From the NCBI RefSeq assembly GCF_014697625.1, contig NZ_JACJSG010000046.1, forward strand, positions 1-64,000: a DNA stretch of 64,000 nt, given 5' to 3'. Positions 45,634-54,496 of the stretch are shown piece by piece. This stretch comes from Anabaena azotica FACHB-119. GTDB taxonomy: Bacteria; Cyanobacteriota; Cyanobacteriia; Cyanobacteriales; Nostocaceae. The position numbers were made by a program, and so were the translations under genes. The notes under the pieces were generated by a model. That model saw only the letters and a list, made by a program, of their open reading frames with translations, made no database searches and had not been told where the DNA came from. Position 1 is the first letter of the stretch. The number at the start of each line of letters is the position of its first letter.

Positions 45634-48084
45634 ATGACACAAAGCAAATCTAACATCAACGGTAACGGATTTAAGCAGATAATCTCACAGAAAGTTGCCC
45701 AAACCAGTCTACCAGAATTAACTGATCTGCAAGCTTCTGGTGTATCATCTTCTATATCGAAAAAACAACAAAAACCCCAAGGTTTTACACAGACACCTGA
45801 TATAGTTTGTTTATCCCATTTGCGGTGGAATTTTGTCTTTCAAAGACCACAACACCTTCTGAGCCGTTGCGCTCAAGGAAGAAGAGTATTTTTCATTGAA
45901 GAGCCGATTTTTACTAAGGAACCTTTAGGTAGGTTAGATGTTATTCAAGATGATAGCGGTGTAGTAGTTGTTGTACCGCATCTACCAGAAGGTTTGAGTG
46001 AGGATGCTATTAATGCAGATTTGCAGGTGTTGGTTGATGGCTTATTAGCTGAACAGAAAATTAACAATTATATCTGCTGGTATTACACACCAATGGCGAT
46101 CGCATTTACCAGCCATTGGCAACCCGAAGCTGTCGTTTATGATTGTATGGATGAATTATCTGCTTTCAAAGGTGCATCACCTAAATTGAAGGAGTACGAA
46201 GCAGAATTATTCCGCCGTGCAAACTTGGTATTTACAGGGGGACAAAGCCTTTACGAAAGTAAAGTTAATCAGCACCCCAATGTTTACGCTTTCCCCAGCA
46301 GCGTCGATGTAGCGCATTTTGCCAAAGCCAGAAATCTGCAAGAACCAGCAGATCAAGCTGAAATTCCCCATCCGCGTTTGGGTTTCTATGGTGTAATTGA
46401 TGAGCGGATGGATATTGAATTGTTGCGGGGAATTGCCCAAGCGCGTCCCGACTGGCATTTGGTAATTATTGGGCCAGTGGTGAAAATTGATCCGGCAACT
46501 CTGCCTCAATACGATAATATTCATTATCTCGGCAGTAAGGAATATAAAGACCTACCTAAATATTTGTCTGGTTGGGACTTGGCGATGTTGCCATTTGCGC
46601 GTAATGAGTCAACCCGCTATATTAGTCCTACCAAAACTCCAGAGTATCTTGCAGCCGCTACACCTGTAGTATCTACTTCTATTCGCGATGTAGTTCGTCC
46701 TTACGGGGATCTGAAGTTGGTACGCATTGCAGATACAGTTGCTGAGTTTATCGCTGCGGCTGAGTTGGCAATGCAGGAGGATAATGTAGCATCAGGTTGG
46801 CTGAGTCGAGTTGATGGGTTTTTGGAAAAGATTTCTTGGGATCGCACTTTGGCTTCGATGGTGAAGTTGATCGATTCGGCGATCAGCTACGCTGGGCGGA
46901 ACGCCATCGCAGCTGATAATAAAGAAGAGAAAAATGGCTCTACTGGTGCTGTTGCAGGTAGACAAGCACCCAATATTATCACTAGAGATTTTGTCTTTGA
47001 TTATTTGATTGTCGGTGCGGGATTTTCTGGTAGTGTCATTGCCGAACGTTTAGCATCTGATGGTAAAAAGGTACTGATTGTAGATAAGCGTAACCATATT
47101 GGCGGTAATGCCTATGACCATTACGATGAACATGGTGTTCTCGTCCATAAATACGGGCCGCATATCTTCCATACCAACTCCCGCGACGTTTTTGAGTACC
47201 TTTCTCGCTTCACCCAGTGGCGTGCTTACGAACATCGCGTGCTTGCTAGCGTTGATGGACAATTGGTTCCCATCCCCATCAACCTGGACACCATCAATAA
47301 ACTTTATGGGATGAACCTCAATTCTTTTGAGGCGGAAGAGTTCTTTAAATCACTAGCTGAACCCAAAGAATATATCCAGACTTCAGAGGATGTAGTCATC
47401 AGCAAAGTTGGTCGGGTATTGTATGAGAAATTCTTCCGCAATTATACCAGAAAGCAATGGGGACTTGACCCTTCCGAACTCGATAAGTCAGTAATTGCCA
47501 GAATACCTACCCGTACCAATCGCGACGATCGCTATTTTACTGATAGTTATCAAGCAATGCCACTCCACGGTTTTACCAGGATGTTTGAGACTATGTTAAA
47601 TCACTCGAACATCAAGGTAATGTTGAATACCGATTATCGGGAAATTGAGAAGGCGATACCTTGCCGGGAGATGGTTTACACTGGGCCAGTGGACGAGTTC
47701 TTTGAATATCGTTTCGGTAAGTTACCTTATCGCTCGCTGGAGTTTAAGCACGAAACACACAATACTCAGGTGTTCCAAACTGCACCAGTGATTAATTATC
47801 CCAATGAACACTTATATACTCGTGTAACTGAGTTTAAGTATTTGACTGGACAGGAACACGCTAAAACTAGCATTGTTTACGAATATCCTCAAGCAGAGGG
47901 CGACCCTTATTATCCTGTACCACGTCCTGAAAATCAGGAAGTTTACAAGCAATACAAGGCTTTGGCAGAGAGCATCCCCGGAGTATATTTTGTAGGGCGC
48001 TTGGCGACTTACAAATATTACAACATGGATCAATGTGTGGCGCAGGCTTTGTCTGTTTACAAGCAAATTGCTGTTAAGGCTTAG
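45634..48084 (+). CDS. glycosyltransferase-UDP-galactopyranose mutase fusion
   Basis: 816 residues from ATG 45634 (20 extra upstream codons are unlikely coding). Residues ~45-420: GT-B glycosyltransferase-like domain (WNFVFQRPQHLLSRCA; VYDCMDELSAF; LGFYGVIDERMD; EYLAAATPVVST). Residues ~455-816: a complete flavin-dependent UDP-galactopyranose mutase (FDYLIVGAGFSGSVIAERLA; KRNHIGGNAYDHYDEHG; YTRKQWGLDPSEL; VYFVGRLATYKYYNMDQ), which converts UDP-Galp to UDP-Galf. The fusion may channel Galf into a glycan. The linker carries an in-frame repeat at 46879-46910. First gene of a probable polysaccharide block with the GH1-RmlD gene and galE. Confidence 0.9.
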   Translation: MTQSKSNINGNGFKQIISQKVAQTSLPELTDLQASGVSSSISKKQQKPQGFTQTPDIVCLSHLRWNFVFQRPQHLLSRCAQGRRVFFIEEPIFTKEPLGRLDVIQDDSGVVVVVPHLPEGLSEDAINADLQVLVDGLLAEQKINNYICWYYTPMAIAFTSHWQPEAVVYDCMDELSAFKGASPKLKEYEAELFRRANLVFTGGQSLYESKVNQHPNVYAFPSSVDVAHFAKARNLQEPADQAEIPHPRLGFYGVIDERMDIELLRGIAQARPDWHLVIIGPVVKIDPATLPQYDNIHYLGSKEYKDLPKYLSGWDLAMLPFARNESTRYISPTKTPEYLAAATPVVSTSIRDVVRPYGDLKLVRIADTVAEFIAAAELAMQEDNVASGWLSRVDGFLEKISWDRTLASMVKLIDSAISYAGRNAIAADNKEEKNGSTGAVAGRQAPNIITRDFVFDYLIVGAGFSGSVIAERLASDGKKVLIVDKRNHIGGNAYDHYDEHGVLVHKYGPHIFHTNSRDVFEYLSRFTQWRAYEHRVLASVDGQLVPIPINLDTINKLYGMNLNSFEAEEFFKSLAEPKEYIQTSEDVVISKVGRVLYEKFFRNYTRKQWGLDPSELDKSVIARIPTRTNRDDRYFTDSYQAMPLHGFTRMFETMLNHSNIKVMLNTDYREIEKAIPCREMVYTGPVDEFFEYRFGKLPYRSLEFKHETHNTQVFQTAPVINYPNEHLYTRVTEFKYLTGQEHAKTSIVYEYPQAEGDPYYPVPRPENQEVYKQYKALAESIPGVYFVGRLATYKYYNMDQCVAQALSVYKQIAVKA
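46879..46910. repeat. HIP1 site interrupted by a 24-bp insertion (copy 1)
   Basis: 32 nt starting GCGATCAGCTACG and ending GGCGGAACGCCATCGC; removing 24 nt restores GCGATCGC. Adds eight residues to the linker of the GT-Glf fusion. Identical to 49438-49469. Confidence 0.85.
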
Positions 48085-48096
48085 TTGGTGATTTGT

Positions 48097-48131
48097 TGTG
48101 GGGTGGGCGTTTTGTCTGCCCCACAGATTTT
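48097..48131 (+). terminator. terminator after the GT-Glf gene
   Basis: TGTGGGG/CCCCACA stem followed by GATTTTTTT-like run. The sequence after it (48138-48165) contains the common CACGCAAAGGCGCGGAGACG repeat. Confidence 0.65.
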
Positions 48132-48268
48132 TTGTTTCACGCAAAGGCGCGGAGACGCAAAGTTATCAAGAAAAAGGAAGTTTATTTTGTCTTTTCATAT
48201 TTTAATTCAGCAACGCGGATTTTTTACTAAGTATAGTTGATTTTTTTTAATTACGAATTACAAAATAT

Positions 48269-50488
48269 ATGTCTGTTGTTTTCAATTCAAAACATCCCCT
48301 AGAGATGTGGGCTGGGATAGAATGTACTGTTAATCGTGTGGGTGAGGAGTATTTTGACCAGTTGGAACGCAACGGTCATGCAAGGCGTTTGGATGATTTG
48401 GAATTGTTTGCCGAACTGGGGATCAAAAAAATCCGCTACCCGGTATTGTGGGAGAAGATCGCCCCTCATGGGTTGGAGACTGCTGACTGGTCTTGGGCGG
48501 ATGAACGGCTGGAAAGGTTGCGGGAACTGGGTATTACTCCAATTGTGGGATTGGTACATCATGGTAGTGGTCCCCTTGATACTAGCTTAGTAGACCCAGA
48601 GTTTCCCCAGAAGTTAGCGGTGTTTGCCCGTGCGGTGGCGGAACGATATCCTTGGGTTACATATTACACGCCTGTGAATGAACCACTGACGACTGCAAGG
48701 TTTAGTGGGATGTATGGACATTGGTATCCTCACGGAAAGGATGATTTAACTTTTGCTCGTGCTTTGTTAGGGGAGTGTCAAGCGATCGCCCTGGCAATGA
48801 AAGCTATCCGCGAGGTTAACCCGGATGCTAAACTTGTGCAAACGGAGGATTTAGGTAAGACTTACAGTACACCAAAACTAAGTTATCAAGCAGAGTTTGA
48901 AAACGAGCGCCGTTGGTTGAGTTTTGATTTATTGTGCGGTCGCATCAACCAAAATCATCCTATATGGAAATACTTATGTGACTGCGGTTTAAGTGAGGCG
49001 GAACTAGAACAGAAGAGTGCAAATTGTTATTGTCCACCGGACATTATCGGTATTAACCATTACCTAACAAGTGAGCGTTTTCTGGATGAAAATCTAGAAA
49101 AGTATCCAGTTTGGACGCATGGTGGTAATGGTAAGGAAAGGTACGCAGATGTGGAGGCGGTCAGGGTATGTGCTGAAGGTACAGCAGGCGCATACACATT
49201 ACTTAAGGAAACTTGGGAACGTTATAAACTACCCTTAGCTATCACGGAAGTTCACCTCCACTGTACCCGTGAGGAGCAACTACGCTGGTTTTTTGAGGTG
49301 TGGAATGCTGCTCACAAATTACAAGATGAAGGTGTAGATATTCTTGCTGTTACAGCTTGGGCGCTGTTAGGTAGTTACGATTGGAATAGCTTATTAACTC
49401 GCTCAGTTGGGTATTACGAAGCAGGTGTGTTTGATTTGCGATCAGCTACGCTGGGCGGAACGCCATCGCCTGATCCCCGACCAACTGCGATCGCCAAATT
49501 AGTCGCCAATTTAGCTCATGGTCGTCAACCCCATCACCCACTACTAGAAACCCCTGGATGGTGGCGAAGACCAGAGCGTTTAGAATATCCGGCTGTTAAT
49601 TGTTTTCATCAAGGGTGTGGGGTAGAAATTATTCCTGCGGCTTCTCGTCCTTTATTAATTATTGGCGCTAGAGGCACATTAGGAAAAGCTTTTGCTCGGT
49701 TGTGTGAACTGCGCGGTATTACCTATCGCTTGTTATCACGCCAAGAAATGGATATTACCGATGCTGTTTCTGTGAATGCGGTACTTGCGGAACTACAACC
49801 TTGGGCAGTTGTGAATGCTGCGGGATATGTGAAAGTAGATGATGCAGAACGCGAACCTCACATTTGCTTAAAAATAAATACTGAAGGTGCAGAAATCTTA
49901 GCTACCGCTTGCGCTCAACATAACGTAGCTTTATTAACTTTTTCCTCAGATTTAGTATTTAATGGCGCAGTAACAAATCCTTATGTAGAAACTGATACTG
50001 TTGCACCTCTAAATGTGTACGGTTGCAGCAAAGTGATGGCAGAAAAATTAGTATTGCAAGCTTATCCTGCATCATTAGTAATTCGCACCAGTGCATTTTT
50101 TGGCCCGTGGGATGAGTACAACTTTGTCACTATTGCTCTACGTGAATTGAGTGCAGGCAGACAATTTGTTGCGGCTGAGGATGCGGTTGTTTCGCCCACC
50201 TATGTGCCAGACCTTGTTCATGCTAGCTTAGATTTATTAATTGATGGTGAAAACGGCTTGTGGCATTTGGCTAATAAAAGTGCGATCGCCTGGGCTGATT
50301 TAGCTAGACTAGCCGCAAAACAAGCTGGTGTAAGTGTCAGTAGTTTAGTAGCTTTACCTGCACAAGAACTTGATTGGATTGCTCCTCGTCCTACTTACAG
50401 TGTACTTGGTAGCAGTCGCGGCGAAATCATGCCTTGCCTCGACAGTGCTATGTCCAAATACTTCAATGATAGAAATTATAGCGGGTGA
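48269..50488 (+). CDS. GH1 glycosidase-like / RmlD-like reductase fusion
   Basis: 739 residues. Residues ~1-415: family 1 glycoside hydrolase-like barrel with acid/base Glu138 (PVNEP) and nucleophile Glu327 (ITEVH, replacing ITENG). Residues ~460-739: dTDP-4-dehydrorhamnose-reductase-like SDR with IIGARGTLGKAF (GxxGxxG) and catalytic Tyr584-x3-Lys588 (YGCSK), plus FSSDLVFNG. It might make or edit a deoxysugar and trim a glycan. The order and direction with the Glf fusion and galE suggest one surface-polysaccharide pathway. The junction of the hydrolase part contains an in-frame HIP1-interrupting repeat at 49438. Confidence 0.85.
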   Translation: MSVVFNSKHPLEMWAGIECTVNRVGEEYFDQLERNGHARRLDDLELFAELGIKKIRYPVLWEKIAPHGLETADWSWADERLERLRELGITPIVGLVHHGSGPLDTSLVDPEFPQKLAVFARAVAERYPWVTYYTPVNEPLTTARFSGMYGHWYPHGKDDLTFARALLGECQAIALAMKAIREVNPDAKLVQTEDLGKTYSTPKLSYQAEFENERRWLSFDLLCGRINQNHPIWKYLCDCGLSEAELEQKSANCYCPPDIIGINHYLTSERFLDENLEKYPVWTHGGNGKERYADVEAVRVCAEGTAGAYTLLKETWERYKLPLAITEVHLHCTREEQLRWFFEVWNAAHKLQDEGVDILAVTAWALLGSYDWNSLLTRSVGYYEAGVFDLRSATLGGTPSPDPRPTAIAKLVANLAHGRQPHHPLLETPGWWRRPERLEYPAVNCFHQGCGVEIIPAASRPLLIIGARGTLGKAFARLCELRGITYRLLSRQEMDITDAVSVNAVLAELQPWAVVNAAGYVKVDDAEREPHICLKINTEGAEILATACAQHNVALLTFSSDLVFNGAVTNPYVETDTVAPLNVYGCSKVMAEKLVLQAYPASLVIRTSAFFGPWDEYNFVTIALRELSAGRQFVAAEDAVVSPTYVPDLVHASLDLLIDGENGLWHLANKSAIAWADLARLAAKQAGVSVSSLVALPAQELDWIAPRPTYSVLGSSRGEIMPCLDSAMSKYFNDRNYSG
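49438..49469. repeat. HIP1 site interrupted by a 24-bp insertion (copy 2)
   Basis: Identical in all 32 positions to 46879-46910 but read in a different frame, adding eight residues (SATLGGTP) to the GH1 part. Confidence 0.85.
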
Positions 50489-50501
50489 CAAGTGACAGAC
50501 A

Positions 50502-50771
50502 GTAGGGTGGGCATTGCCCACCACTTATACAATTTCTAACGCATTCGTTATTTACTACATGGCATTCGCAATGTATCCACCTGCATTCGCAATGCGACCC
50601 TCTGCATTAACAATGCGACCGCCTGCATTAACAATGCGACCCTCTGCATTCGTAATGCAACCGCCTGCATTAACAATGCAACCGCCTGCATTCGCAATTT
50701 ATAGCCGTAGTTACATAGCTGACATTTTGCACCTTCTCAATAAGCTAGTGCCGATGCACTGCCCACCCTAC
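50502..50771. repeat. inverted-repeat element carrying 21-bp palindromic tandem repeats
   Basis: Ends GTAGGGTGGGCATTGCCCACC and GCACTGCCCACCCTAC are inverted. Inside, 50560-50701 has about 6.5 copies of a 21-bp unit CTGCATTCGCAATGCGACC; each holds the palindrome GCATT-N3-AATGC. The frame through it is a repeat translation, not a gene. It fills the gap 50489-50976 together with a HIP1-containing stretch. Confidence 0.85.
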
Positions 50772-50976
50772 GAAATCATAAAGGTTTTGGGCTGCAATTT
50801 TCGCAATAACAGAGTGGCGCAAGATAAGAACCTCCCACAAGCGCGATCGCACGCTCCCGCAAAATATAAAAGAAACACAACTATTCCCTATTTTCTGTCA
50901 CCTGTTACCTGTGTTTCTTGAGAGATAGGTTATATCAATTTAAAAAATATTCATCATTAATTACTAGTTTTTAATT

Positions 50977-51978
50977 ATGTCAACTATTTTAGTCACAGGT
51001 GGAGCCGGATACATTGGCTCCCATGCAGTATTCGCTCTCAAAAATGCAGGTTATGAAGTTATTGTTTTAGATAATCTCTCAAATGGGCATCGAGAAATTG
51101 TCGAAGAGGTTTTGCAGGTAAAGTTGATTGTTGGGGATATGAGCTATCGCTCTCTTCTTGACAACATTTTTGCTACAAATAATATAGCGGCAATCATGCA
51201 CTTTGCCGCTTACATTGCTGTAGGTGAATCTGTTACTGACCCAGCCAAATATTACCGTAATAATGTTGTCGGCACTTTAACATTGTTAGAAGCAATGTTA
51301 GCTGCATCGATTAATAAATTTATCTTTTCTTCTAGTTGCGCTCTTTATGGCGTACCTCAATTTATTCCCCTGACAGAAGACCATCCGCAAAACCCCATTA
51401 GCCCCTATGCTACTAGCAAATGGATGGTAGAAAAAATTCTGACTGATTTTGATGCTGCTTATCATCTTAAATCTGTAAGTTTTCGCTATTTTAACGCCGC
51501 AGGTGCTGACCCCAATGGCTTGTTAGGTGAAGACCATATTCCCGAAACTCATCTAATTCCACTAGTGTTACAAGCTGCGTTAGGTAAGAGTGAATCTATT
51601 TTTATCTTTGGTATTGATTACCCTACCCCAGATGGTACTTGTATCCGCGATTATATTCATGTAAATGACTTGGCGCAAGCTCACATTTTGGGTTTACAAT
51701 ATTTACTCAACGGCGGCAAAAGTGAAGTATTCAACTTAGGAAACGGCAGTGGTTTTTCCGTGCGGGAAGTAATAGAAACTGCCAAACAAGTGACAGGTAA
51801 AGATATCAAAATTATAGAACGCGATCGCCGACCGGGTGATCCACCAATTTTAGTTGGTAGTAGCGATAAAGCAAGGACACAATTAACTTGGCAACCTCAA
51901 TATCCAAATTTGCCAGAAATTATCACTCACGCTTGGCAATGGCATCAAAAAAGACATATAGTAGAGGCTAAGAAATAG
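50977..51978 (+). CDS. galE: UDP-glucose 4-epimerase
   Basis: NAD-dependent SDR interconverting UDP-glucose and UDP-galactose; it would supply UDP-Galp for the Glf domain encoded upstream. 333 residues. TGGAGYIGSH is the nucleotide loop; Tyr144-x3-Lys148 (YATSK) is catalytic; SFRYFNAAGADPNG and RDYIHVNDLAQAH are family blocks. A decayed copy of its 3' third lies at 56280-56618. Confidence 0.95.
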   Translation: MSTILVTGGAGYIGSHAVFALKNAGYEVIVLDNLSNGHREIVEEVLQVKLIVGDMSYRSLLDNIFATNNIAAIMHFAAYIAVGESVTDPAKYYRNNVVGTLTLLEAMLAASINKFIFSSSCALYGVPQFIPLTEDHPQNPISPYATSKWMVEKILTDFDAAYHLKSVSFRYFNAAGADPNGLLGEDHIPETHLIPLVLQAALGKSESIFIFGIDYPTPDGTCIRDYIHVNDLAQAHILGLQYLLNGGKSEVFNLGNGSGFSVREVIETAKQVTGKDIKIIERDRRPGDPPILVGSSDKARTQLTWQPQYPNLPEIITHAWQWHQKRHIVEAKK

Positions 51979-52151
51979 CAAATCTAAAATTCTCAGAGTT
52001 TAGATAATGCAGTTAAGCAAGCTAGCCGTAGGTTGGGATAACTCAAGTAAACCCCAACAAATCAAATTTAAAGATACAGCTTCCAGACTGCGATCGCTTG
52101 ATGGATAAATAGGGCGCAGGCTAGCTTATCAAGCAAATGGGGAGAACTTTT

Positions 52152-52754
52152 ATGCCTTATAGTAAATTTACTCTGAGTAAAGCTGTAGATGATTTTCAAC
52201 TGACGATTGTAGAAGGCGATCGCTTTTTACCAGAGATTTCCCCAGTCAATCCCAGTTCTTTGCTCAAAGATACCTTGAAAGAAACCCTACCTTGGGCTGT
52301 TGCGGTGGGTAGTGAAAAAGCCCGTTCTGAAGGAATTATCAACCCCGTTTTGTTAGAAGTCAAACGTCAGTTTCATGGACAAATCAGCGTCTTTTCCGGC
52401 GAAGAGTTCAACGTGCAACCAGAGGTTGATTTGACTGGCTATGTCGATTTTCTGATTAGTCGCTCTCCAGAACAGTTATTTATTAAAGCCCCGGCGGTAG
52501 TATTGGTAGAAGCGAAGAAAGAAGACCTCAAACCAGCACTGGGACAATGTTTAGCCGAAATGGTAGCAGCACAACGTTTTAATCAACAAAAGCAGCAACC
52601 AATTTCCACGATTTACGGAACAGTGACGAGTGGTACAGTTTGGCGGTTTCTCAAACTCGAAGGGCAAACTGTCACCATTGACTTAAGCGATTATCCACTA
52701 CTACCAGTTGAGCAAATTTTGGGTTTTCTGGTTTGGATGGTACAGAATGGCTGA
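52152..52754 (+). CDS. PD-(D/E)XK-like uncharacterised protein
   Basis: 200 residues from ATG 52152 (GGGGAG Shine-Dalgarno at 52139; an ATG five codons upstream is possible). VDLTGYVDFLISR followed by VVLVEAKKEDLKPALGQCLAEM gives the D ... E-x-K arrangement of restriction-endonuclease-fold proteins; this is a recurrent cyanobacterial family of unknown role. The gene follows galE by 173 bp. Its 5' part is duplicated as a pseudogene at 54282-54495. Confidence 0.65.
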   Translation: MPYSKFTLSKAVDDFQLTIVEGDRFLPEISPVNPSSLLKDTLKETLPWAVAVGSEKARSEGIINPVLLEVKRQFHGQISVFSGEEFNVQPEVDLTGYVDFLISRSPEQLFIKAPAVVLVEAKKEDLKPALGQCLAEMVAAQRFNQQKQQPISTIYGTVTSGTVWRFLKLEGQTVTIDLSDYPLLPVEQILGFLVWMVQNG

Positions 52755-52781
52755 GAATGAGAATTTGCAGTTGTCATGTGT

Positions 52782-52839
52782 TGACACTCCCCTGGCTAAA
52801 GCCGTTCGCGTAAGCGTCTCGTTAGAGAGAGGATTCTAC
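52782..52839 (-). mobile_element. solo IS200/IS605-type right-end hairpin
   Basis: TTGACACTCCCCTGGCTAAAGCC, then a GTTCGCGTAAGCGTCTCG insert, then AGAGAGAGGATTCT: the same arrangement as 7538-7600, with no transposase or other end. Confidence 0.45.
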
Positions 52840-52858
52840 CTTCACCCTAGTTACTTGC

Positions 52859-53755
52859 TCAACCAGAGTTTTCCCAAGCAGATTTGGGCTGGAGTAGGGC
52901 TATTGATGCTTTCACAGCAGAATGTAGGAATGCAGCAACCTGCTGTTGTTGGGTTTCAGCATTAGCATTCTTAGTGAATTGAGAAGCTGGCAGCACAGCC
53001 CCAACCCAGTATTGGGTATGCCAAAAAGCCTGACCATCAAGGCTAGGAAGATTTGCTATGTCTGGATACGGATAAGGAGACACATACCAATAAGGTTCTT
53101 GATAACTAGTGTCTCCAGGCGATAACCCAACCCCGACTGTTAATGAATTCTCATTTTTGGAACTTGGAAGTGTAATTAGTGTTGCTATATCAAAATGATG
53201 AGGCCAAATGTAAATGGCTGAAGCATTCTCGTAAGTTGTAACCATTGCCTGAAGTAGCCGATGCGCGGTAATATAATAACTAGCTAATTCACGCAATTCT
53301 CCTTCTTGACTGGCATCAAAGGATGCTCCATGAGCAAGGGGATGAGCGGGAAAATCATCAGATGGAAAGTCCAAAAGCACAATTTTGTTCGCATCTATAC
53401 CGAGTTTAGAAATCTCTTGCTGGAGCCAATCGAGTCCTTCTAGCATAGTCTTTCCGTGTAATGGCAAAGATGCGATCGTGTTATTCTGAGGATCTATCAA
53501 GCTTAATGTGAGGCTAACTGGCTTGATTGCTATTTGAAAGGGCTGATCCCCTCGAATAGTCGCGCCAACGAACGCTTCTAAAACCGGATTCCATATCATA
53601 CTGGTGTGGCTGTCATCTGGTAGAGGTTCTACCAATGCCGCGCCCGTTGCCGCAATATATTGAACTGCGTAGTGCAATTGCAGTCTGCTTTGTGTCAGTT
53701 CTTGGGGGTTGATTTTTCCTGTCATTGTCTCTAGCATTGTCATAATCATGTCCAT
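52859..53755 (-). CDS. conserved hypothetical protein with WPHHFD motif
   Basis: 298 residues; several in-frame ATGs near 53755 make the exact start uncertain (MTGKINPQELTQ is the last). Hallmarks: IWPHHFDIATLI, VGVGLSPGDTSYQEPYWYVSPYPYP and FWHTQYWVGAVLPAS. The combination resembles DUF5996-like proteins, mainly beta with paired His that could bind a metal. No signal peptide. Function unknown. Convergent with the PD-(D/E)XK-like gene. Confidence 0.55.
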   Translation of the reverse strand: MDMIMTMLETMTGKINPQELTQSRLQLHYAVQYIAATGAALVEPLPDDSHTSMIWNPVLEAFVGATIRGDQPFQIAIKPVSLTLSLIDPQNNTIASLPLHGKTMLEGLDWLQQEISKLGIDANKIVLLDFPSDDFPAHPLAHGASFDASQEGELRELASYYITAHRLLQAMVTTYENASAIYIWPHHFDIATLITLPSSKNENSLTVGVGLSPGDTSYQEPYWYVSPYPYPDIANLPSLDGQAFWHTQYWVGAVLPASQFTKNANAETQQQQVAAFLHSAVKASIALLQPKSAWENSG

Positions 53756-53919
53756 TGGCTACCATTACTATGTTGTCAAATACAACAGAACCAGCTATGA
53801 GATAATTCACGCGGCGGTGAGTGTATGCAAACCTAGCGCGGCAATACTCCTCAAATGTGCGATGGGTGGAGCGGTACGATCTGCGATCGCTTGATGAACA
53901 AGTTATCATCAAACTAACT

Positions 53920-53985
53920 GTAGGTTGCGTCAGCAGCAATAATTTGGAACAGATCAAGGTATTTTCCACATCTGACGCACCCTAC
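53920..53985. mobile_element. 66-bp miniature element, empty relative of the 13.7-kb nest
   Basis: GTAGGTTGCGTCAG (53920-53933) and CTGACGCACCCTAC (53972-53985) enclose CAATAATTTGGAACAGATCAAGG-like sequence also found, split, at 13735 and 14045-14098. Confidence 0.7.
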
Positions 53986-54281
53986 TATTGTCTTCAGCTA
54001 AAATAATTACAACTTCCTCAACTTAAATAAATAGATGCCCGTTAGTAATTGTCCATTTATCTTTTTCGAGGGCCGTTTTAACAATATTATGAAATATATA
54101 GCAGTCGAAGCATAAGTTAGGACATCATACAATTTTAAAACCTTTAATTTCAAAGGCTTTCAGCCCTGACAAGAGTCCCCTATAACCTGTCCCCTGCTAT
54201 ATCTTTATCTGGCATACATAGATGAAAATTATCCTACCATTACTCATATAACGAAGCGATCGCCTTCCACAAATCAGAAAA

Positions 54282-54495
54282 GCGATGGCTTGATAGGTAA
54301 GTAGGGCGCGGGCTAGCTTGAGAATGAAATGGAGAAAACCTTTATACCTTATGGTATATTTACTCTGAGTAAAGCTGTAGATGATTTTCAACTGACGATC
54401 ATGGAAGGCGATCGCTTTTTGCTAGAGGTTTACCCAGTTAATCCCGGTTCTTTGCTAAAGATACCCTGAAAGAAACCCTGCCTTGGGCGATCGCA
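54282..54495 (+). pseudogene. truncated, frameshifted copy of the 52152 gene
   Basis: Aligns with 52090-52300 including its leader (AGGGCGC-GGCTAGCTT). Reads IPYGIFTLSKAVDDFQLTI-MEGDRF in frame, then a 1-nt deletion (TTTGCTAAAG versus TTTGCTCAAAG) gives a stop. The copy ends at the 3' edge of the convergent patatin gene. Confidence 0.85.
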
Positions 54496-54496
54496 C

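Noticed and set aside
50560..50701. Possible CRISPR array of 21-bp units
   Set aside because: No unique spacers between units; direct tandem array.
50514..50921. 135-residue frame with MRPPALTMRP repeats
   Set aside because: Translation of the 21-bp palindromic tandem repeat inside an inverted-repeat element; no ribosome-binding site.
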